Below, in pieces: positions 55,994 through 64,000 of a stretch of DNA of 64,000 nucleotides (the first letter of the stretch is position 1; each line of letters starts with the position of its first letter). The stretch lies in assembly GCA_964019135.1 (NCBI GenBank), contig OZ025257.1, forward strand, positions 27,512,352-27,576,351, read 5' to 3'. The translations under genes were made by a program, and so were the position numbers. The stretch is from Arenicola marina. Its lineage: Eukaryota > Annelida > Polychaeta > Arenicolidae. Under the pieces are notes generated by a model. That model worked only from the letters and a program-made list of their open reading frames with translations, did not search any database and was not told the DNA's origin.

Positions 55994-58900
55994 TCGTCCG
56001 CCCCTCCGTTTACAGGGACAAAGACCTCTCGTTAGATAACACCGCCCAGATCGGTGTCCGCCCCACCGTTTACAGGGACAAAGACCTCTCGTTAGATAAC
56101 ACCGCCCAGATCGGTGTCCATCCCACCGTTTACAGGGACAGAGACCTTTCGTTAGATAACACCGCCCAGATCGCTGTCCGCCCCACCGTTTACAGGGACA
56201 GAGACCTCTCGTTAGATAACACCGCCCAGATCGGTGTCCGTCCCACCGTTTACAGGGACAGATACCTCTCGTTAGATAACACCGCCCAGATCGGTGTCCA
56301 TCCCACCGTTTACAGGGACAGAGACCTTTCGTTAGATAACACCGCCCAGATCGGTGTCCGCCCCACCGTTTACAGGGACAGAGACCTCTCGTTAGATAAC
56401 ACGGCCCAGATCGGCGTCCGCCCCTCCGTTTACAGGGACAGAGACCTCTCGTTAGATAACACCGCCCAGATCGGTGTCCGCCCCACCGTTTACAGGGACA
56501 GAGACCTCTCGTTAGATAACACCGCCCAGATCGGTGTCCGTCCCACCGTTTACAGGGACAGACCTCTCGTTAGATAACACCGCCCAGATCGATGTCCGTC
56601 CCGCCGTTTACAGGGACAGAGACCTCTCGTTAGATAACACCGCCCAGATCGGTGTCCGCCCCACCGTTTACAGGGACACACCTCTCGTTAGATAACACCG
56701 CCCAGATCGGTGTCCGCCCCACCGTTTACACGGACCTCTCGTTAGATAACACCGCCCAGATCGGTGTCCGCCCCACCGTTTACAGGGACAGAGACCTCTC
56801 GTTAGATAACACCGCCCAGATCGGTGTCCGCCCCACCGTTTACAGGGACAGAGACCTCTCGTTAGATAACACCGCCCAGATCGGTGTCCGCCCCACCGTT
56901 TACAGGGACAGAGACCTCTCGTTAGAGAACACCGCCCAGATCGGTGTCCGCCCCACCGTTTACAGGGACAGAGACCTCTCGTTAGGTAACACCGCCCAGA
57001 TCGGTGTCCGCCCCACCGTTTACAGGAACAGAGACCTATCGATAGATAACACCGCCCAGATCGGTGCCCGCCCCACCGTTTACAGGGACAGAGACCTCTC
57101 GTTAGATAACACCGCCCAGATCGGTTTCCGCCCCACCGTTTACAGGGACAGAGACCTCTCGTTAGATAACACCGCCCAGATCGGTGTCCGCCCCACCGTT
57201 TACAGGGACAGAGACCTCTCGTTAGATAACACCGCCCAGATCGGTGTCCGCCCCACCGTTTACAGGGACAGAGACCTCTCGTTAGATAACACCGCCCAGA
57301 TCGGTGTCCGCCCCACCGTTTACAGGAACAGAGACCTCTCGTTAGATAACACCGCCCAGATCGGTGTCCGCCCCACCGTTTACAGGGACAGAGACCTCTC
57401 GTTAGAGAACACCGCCCAGATCGGTGTCCGTCCCACCGTTTACAGGGACAGAGACCTCTCGTTAGATAACACCGCCCAGATCGGTGTCCGTCCCACCGTT
57501 TACAGGGCAGAGACCTCTCGTTAGATAACACCGCCCAGATCGGTGTCCGCCCCACCGTTTACAGGGACAGAGACCTCTCGTTAGATAACACCGCCCAGAT
57601 CGGTGTCCGCCCCACCGTTTACAGGGACAGAGACCTCTCGTTAGATAACACCGCCCAGATCGGTGTCCGTCCCACCGTTTACAGGGACAGAGACCTCTCG
57701 TTAGATAACACCGCCCAGACCGGTGCCCGCCCCACCGTTTACAGGGACAGTGACCTCTCGTTAGATAACATGGCCCAGATCGGTGTCCGCCCCACCGTTT
57801 ACAGGGACAAACCTCTCGTTAGATAACACCGCCCAGATCAGTGTCCGCCCCACCGTTTACAGGGACAGAGACCTCTCGTTAGATAACACCGCCCAGATCG
57901 GTGTCCACCCCACCGTTTACAGGGACAGGGACCTCTCGTTAGATAACACCGCCCAGATCGGTGTCCGTCCCACCGTTTACAGGGCAGAGACCTCTCGTTA
58001 GATAACACCGCCCAGATCGGTGTCCGTCCCACCGTTTACAGGGACAGAGACCTCTCGTTAGATAACACCGCCCAGATCGGTGTCCGTCCCACCGTTTACA
58101 GGGACAGAGACCTCTCGCTAGATAACACCTGCCCAGATCGATATCCGCCCCACCGTTTACAGGGACAGAGACCTCTCGTTAGATAACACCGCACAGATCG
58201 GTGTCCGTCCCACCGTTTACAGGGACAGACCTCTCGTTAGATAACACCGCCCAGATCGGTGTCCGTCCCACCGTTTACAGGGACAGAGACCTCTCGTTAG
58301 ATAACACCGCCCAGATCGGTGTCCACCCCACCGTTTACAGGGACAGACCTCTCGTTAGATAACACCGCCCAGATCGGTGTCCGCCCCACCGTTTACACGG
58401 ACCTCTCGTTAGATAACACCGCCCAGATCGGTGTCCGCCCCACCGTTTACAGGGACAGATACCTCTCGTTAGATAACACCGCCCAGATCGGCGTCCATCC
58501 CACCGTTTACAGGGACAGAGACCTTTCGTTAGATAACACCGCCCAGATCGGTGTCCGCCCCACCGTTTACAGGGACAGAGACCTCTCGTTAGATAACACC
58601 GCCCAGATCGTCGTCCGCCCCTCCGTTTACAGGGACAAAGACCTCTCGTTAGATAACACCGCCCAGATCGGTGTCCGCCCCACCGTTTACAGGGACAAAG
58701 ACCTCTCGTTAGATAACACCGCCCAGATCGGTGTCCATCCCACCGTTTACAGGGACAGAGACCTTTCGTTAGATAACACCGCCCAGATCGCTGTCCGCCC
58801 CACCGTTTACAGGGACAGAGACCTCTCGTTAGATAACACCGCCCAGATCGGTGTCCGTCCCACCGTTTACAGGGACAGATACCTCTCGTTAGATAACACC

Positions 58901-59400
58901 GCCCAGATCGGTGTCCATCCCACCGTTTACAGGGACAGAGACCTTTCGTTAGATAACACCGCCCAGATCGGTGTCCGCCCCACCGTTTACAGGGACAGAG
59001 ACCTCTCGTTAGATAACACGGCCCAGATCGGCGTCCGCCCCTCCGTTTACAGGGACAGAGACCTCTCGTTAGATAACACCGCCCAGATCGGTGTCCGCCC
59101 CACCGTTTACAGGGACAGAGACCTCTCGTTAGATAACACCGCCCAGATCGGTGTCCGTCCCACCGTTTACAGGGACAGACCTCTCGTTAGATAACACCGC
59201 CCAGATCGATGTCCGTCCCGCCGTTTACAGGGACAGAGACCTCTCGTTAGATAACACCGCCCAGATCGGTGTCCGCCCCACCGTTTACAGGGACACACCT
59301 CTCGTTAGATAACACCGCCCAGATCGGTGTCCGCCCCACCGTTTACACGGACCTCTCGTTAGATAACACCGCCCAGATCGGTGTCCGCCCCACCGTTTAC
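54160..59400 (+). repeat. 2617-bp higher-order block, two tandem copies
   Basis: From about 54160 the sequence matches itself at a distance of 2617 bp. For example, the frame ends at 54907 and 57524, the ATG-bearing units at 55152 and 57769, and the frames at 55702 and 58319 all keep this spacing. It is a shortened version of the 3519-bp block: 902 bp differs, which is 15 units plus 2 bases. A further copy at a spacing of about 2624 bp covers 59269 to about 60660 and 61893 to 63280. Block limits are approximate. Confidence 0.8.
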
Positions 59401-62400
59401 AGGGACAGATACCTCTCGTTAGATAACACCGCCCAGATCGGTGTCCATCCCACCGTTTACAGGGACAGAGACCTTTCGTTAGATAACACCGCCCAGATCG
59501 GTGTCCGCCCCACCGTTTACAGGGACAGAGACCTCTCGTTAGATAACACCGCCCAGATCGGTGTCCGCCCCACCGTTTACAGGGACAAAGACCTCTCGTT
59601 AGATAACACCGCCCAGATCGGTGTCCGCCCCACCGTTTACAGGGACAAAGACCTCTCGTTAGATAACACCGCCCAGATCGGTGTCCGCCCCACCGTTTAC
59701 AGGGACAGAGACCTCTCGTTAGATAACACCGCCCAGATCGGTGTCCGCCCCACCGTTTACAGGGAAAGAGACCTCTCGTTAGATAACACCGCCCAGATCG
59801 GTGTCCGCCCCACCGTTTACAGGGACAGAGACCTCTCGTTAGAGAACAACGCCCAGATCGGTGTCCGCCCCACCGTTTACAGGGACAGAGACCTCTCGTT
59901 AGGTAACACCGCCCAGATCGGTGTCCGCCCCACCGTTTACAGGGACAGGGACCTCTCGTTAGATAACACCGCCCAGATCGGTGTCCGCCCCACCGTTTAC
60001 AGGAACAGAGACCTCTCGTTAGATAACACCGCCCAGATCGGTGTCCGCCCCACCGTTTACAGGGACAGAGACCTCTCGTTAGATAACACCGCCCAGATCG
60101 GTGTCCGCCCCACCGTTTACAGGGACAGAGACCTCTCGTTAGAGAACACCGCCCAGATCGGTGTCCGCCCCACCGTTTACAGGGACAGAGACCTCTCGTT
60201 AGGTAACACCGCCCAGATCGGTGTCCGCCCCACCGTTTACAGGAACAGAGACCTCTCGATAGATAACACCGCCCAGATCGGTGCCCGCCCCACCGTTTAC
60301 AGGGACAGAGACCTCTCGTTAGATAACACCGCCCAGATCGGTTTCCGCCCCACCGTTTACAGGGACAGAGACCTCTCGTTAGATAACACCGCCCAGATCG
60401 GTGTCCGCCCCACCCTTTACAGGGACAGAAACCTCTCGTTAGATAACACCGCCCAGATCGGTGTCCGCCCCACCGTTTACAGGGACAGAGACCTCTCGTT
60501 AGATAACACCGCCCAGATCGGTGTCCGCCCCACCGTTTACAGGAACAGAGACCTCTCGTTAGATAACACCGCCCAGATCGGTGTCCGCCCCACCGTTTAC
60601 AGGGACAGAGACCTCTCGTTAGAGAACACCGCCCAGATCGGTGTCCGTCCCACCGTTTACAGGGACAGAGACCTCTCGTTAGATAACACCGCCCAGATCG
60701 GTGTCCACCCCACCGTTTACAGGGACAGGGACCTCTCGTTAGATAACACCGCCCAGATCGGTGTCCGTCCCACCGTTTACAGGGCAGAGACCTCTCGTTA
60801 GATAACACCGCCCAGATCGGTGTCCGTCCCACCGTTTACAGGGACAGAGACCTCTCGTTAGATAACACCGCCCAGATCGGTGTCCGTCCCACCGTTTACA
60901 GGGACAGAGACCTCTCGCTAGATAACACCTGCCCAGATCGATATCCGCCCCACCGTTTACAGGGACAGAGACCTCTCGTTAGATAACACCGCACAGATCG
61001 GTGTCCGTCCCACCGTTTACAGGGACAGACCTCTCGTTAGATAACACCGCCCAGATCGGTGTCCGCCCCACCGTTTACACGGACCTCTCGTTAGATAACA
61101 CCGCCCAGATCGGTGTCCGCCCCACCGTTTACAGGGACGTATACCTCTCGTTAGATAACACCGCCCAGATCGGCGTCCATCCCACCGTTTACAGGGACAG
61201 AGACCTTTCGTTAGATAACACCGCCCAGATCGGTGTCCGCCCCACCGTTTACAGGGACAGAGACCTCTCGTTAGATAACACCGCCCAGATCGTCGTCCGC
61301 CCCTCCGTTTACAGGGACAAAGACCTCTCGTTAGATAACACCGCCCAGATCGGTGTCCGCCCCACCGTTTACAGGGACAAAGACCTCTCGTTAGATAACA
61401 CCGCCCAGATCGGTGTCCATCCCACCGTTTACAGGGACAGAGACCTTTCGTTAGATAACACCGCCCAGATCGCTGTCCGCCCCACCGTTTACAGGGACAG
61501 AGACCTCTCGTTAGATAACACCGCCCAGATCGGTGTCCGTCCCACCGTTTACAGGGACAGATACCTCTCGTTAGATAACACCGCCCAGATCGGTGTCCAT
61601 CCCACCGTTTACAGGGACAGAGACCTTTCGTTAGATAACACCGCCCAGATCGGTGTCCGCCCCACCGTTTACAGGGACAGAGACCTCTCGTTAGATAACA
61701 CCGCCCAGATCGGTGTCCGTCCCACCGTTTACAGGGACAGATACCTCTCGTTAGATAACACCGCCCAGATCGGTGTCCGCCCCACCGTTTACAGGGACAG
61801 ATACCTCTCGTTAGATAACACCGCCCAGATCGATGTCCGTCCCGCCGTTTACAGGGACAGAGACCTCTCGTTAGATAACACCGCCCAGATCGGTGTCCGC
61901 CCCACCGTTTACAGGGACACACCTCTCGTTAGATAACACCGCCCAGATCGGTGTCCGCCCCACCGTTTACACGGACCTCTCGTTAGATAACACCGCCCAG
62001 ATCGGTGTCCGCCCCACCGTTTACAGGGACAGATACCTCTCGTTAGATAACACCGCCCAGATCGGTGTCCATCCCACCGTTTACAGGGACAGAGACCTTT
62101 CGTTAGATAACACCGCCCAGATCGGTGTCCGCCCCACCGTTTACAGGGACAGAGACCTCTCGTTAGATAACACCGCCCAGATCGGTGTCCGCCCCACCGT
62201 TTACAGGGACAAAGACCTCTCGTTAGATAACACCGCCCAGATCGGTGTCCGCCCCACCGTTTACAGGGACAAAGACCTCTCGTTAGATAACACCGCCCAG
62301 ATCGGTGTCCGCCCCACCGTTTACAGGGACAGAGACCTCTCGTTAGATAACACCGCCCAGATCGGTGTCCGCCCCACCGTTTACAGGGAAAGAGACCTCT

Positions 62401-64000
62401 CGTTAGATAACACCGCCCAGATCGGTGTCCGCCCCACCGTTTACAGGGACAGAGACCTCTCGTTAGAGAACAACGCCCAGATCGGTGTCCGCCCCACCGT
62501 TTACAGGGACAGAGACCTCTCGTTAGGTAACACCGCCCAGATCGGTGTCCGCCCCACCGTTTACAGGGACAGGGACCTCTCGTTAGATAACACCGCCCAG
62601 ATCGGTGTCCGCCCCACCGTTTACAGGAACAGAGACCTCTCGTTAGATAACACCGCCCAGATCGGTGTCCGCCCCACCGTTTACAGGGACAGAGACCTCT
62701 CGTTAGATAACACCGCCCAGATCGGTGTCCGCCCCACCGTTTACAGGGACAGAGACCTCTCGTTAGAGAACACCGCCCAGATCGGTGTCCGCCCCACCGT
62801 TTACAGGGACAGAGACCTCTCGTTAGGTAACACCGCCCAGATCGGTGTCCGCCCCACCGTTTACAGGAACAGAGACCTCTCGATAGATAACACCGCCCAG
62901 ATCGGTGCCCGCCCCACCGTTTACAGGGACAGAGACCTCTCGTTAGATCACACCGCCCAGATCGGTTTCCGCCCCACCGTTTACAGGGACAGAGACCTCT
63001 CGTTAGATAACACCGCCCAGATCGGTGTCCGCCCCACCGTTTACAGGGACAGAAACCTCTCGTTAGATAACACCGCCCAGATCGGTGTCCGCCCCACCGT
63101 TTACAGGGACAGAGACCTCTCGTTAGATAACACCGCCCAGATCGGTGTCCGCCCCACCGTTTACAGGAACAGAGACCTCTCGTTAGATAACACCGCCCAG
63201 ATCGGTGTCCGCCCCACCGTTTACAGGGACAGAGACCTCTCGTTAGAGAACACCGCCCAGATCGGTGTCCGTCCCACCGTTTACAGGGACAGAGACCTCT
63301 CGTTAGATAACACCGCCCAGATCGGTGTCCGTCCCACCGTTTACAGGGCAGAGACCTCTCGTTAGATAACACCGCCCAGATCGGTGTCCGCCCCACCGTT
63401 TACAGGGACAGAGACCTCTCGTTAGATAACACCGCCCAGATCGGTGTCCGCCCCACCGTTTCCAGGGACAGAGACCTCTCGTTAGATAACACCGCCCAGA
63501 TCGGTGTCCGCCCCACGGTTTACAGGGACAGAGACCTCTCGTTAGATAACACCGCCCAGACCGGTGCCCGCCCCACCGTTTACAGGGACAGTGACCTCTC
63601 GTTAGATAACATGGCCCAGATCGGTGTCCGCCCCACTGTTTACAGGGACAAACCTCTCGTTAGATAACACCGCCCAGATCAGTGTCCGCCCCACCGTTTA
63701 CAGGGACAGAGACCTCTCGTTAGATAACACCGCCCAGATCGGTGTCCACCCCACCGTTTACAGGGACAGGGACCTCTCGTTAGATAACACCGCCCAGATC
63801 GGTGTCCGTCCCACCGTTTACAGGGCAGAGACCTCTCGTTAGATAACACCGCCCAGATCGGTGTCCGTCCCACCGTTTACAGGGACAGACCTCTCGTTAG
63901 ATAACACCGCCCAGATCGGTGTCCGTCCCACCGTTTACAGGGACAGAGACCTCTCGTTAGATAACACCGCCCAGATCGGTGTCCGCCCCACCGTTTACAG

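Larger units (their letters stand above)
47966..64000 (+). repeat. 60-bp minisatellite, runs off the window end
   Basis: About 267 copies of a 60-bp unit: CGGTGTCCGCCCCACCG (inverted repeat CGGTG-N7-CACCG), then TTTACAGGGACAGAGACC, then TCTCGTTAGATAACACC and GCCCAGAT. GTTA-GA-TAAC is a second, shorter palindrome. Frequent substitutions fall in the 7-nt spacer (TCCGCCC, TCCGTCC, TCCATCC, TCCACCC) or at GATAAC/GAGAAC/GGTAAC. Occasional shortened units (missing 2, 4 or more bases) break any reading frame. As 60 is divisible by 3, both strands show long periodic frames (up to 810 codons). Lack of an in-frame ATG start and repeated frameshifts argue against coding. Confidence 0.97.

Overview
This window looks like a piece of an animal nuclear genome, most likely a marine invertebrate or lower deuterostome; I cannot name the species. 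The reasons are a non-LTR retrotransposon of CR1/jockey-like type, several degraded LINE 3' ends, terminal-inverted-repeat and foldback elements, AT-rich single-copy DNA without operons, and very long tandem arrays. I find no credible host protein-coding gene, tRNA or rRNA. Most long open frames are by-products of tandem repetition.

By my estimate about 48 kb of the 64 kb (roughly three quarters) is tandem repeat, in eight unrelated families. In order they are: a 34-bp family (1271-6281 and 6701-14066); an irregular TG-rich family almost free of C on the + strand (16130-19078); a 22-bp family (20187-23290); a 41-bp family (23291-27731 and 30731-31863); a 29-bp family (36363-39166); a 38-bp family (41391-42280); an 85-bp C-rich family (about 42640-47300); and a 60-bp family (47966 to the window end, continuing beyond it). 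Several carry higher-order structure: 884-bp and 1224-bp blocks in the 34-bp array, 255-bp blocks in the 85-bp array, and blocks of 2.6-3.5 kb in the 60-bp array.

Mobile elements interrupt or separate the arrays. A 2999-bp 5'-truncated LINE (27732-30730, minus strand) lies inside the 41-bp array, flanked by a 6-bp target duplication. It has an AP-type endonuclease and a YADD reverse transcriptase, split by one frame break. A 419-bp insert (6282-6700) splits the 34-bp array with a GTGAT duplication. A 74-bp poly-A-tailed insert with a perfect 10-bp target duplication sits at 15513-15606. The single-copy part at 31864-36362 holds a TIR-bounded element, a LINE-like 3' tail and a foldback element next to a cluster of promoter-like motifs (X-box, CRE, TATA). 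A decayed LINE C-terminus lies at about 39580-40195.

The most unusual signal is that four of the eight unrelated array families contain an inverted repeat in every typical unit, and three of these share the same geometry of 5-6 bp arms around a 7-nt spacer: GGTGGG-N7-CCCACC, TACACG-N7-CGTGTA and CGGTG-N7-CACCG. The fourth is GGTCT-N10-AGACC. This suggests that hairpin-forming units are favoured for amplification here, or that the units are paired binding sites. It is an inference that can be tested statistically.
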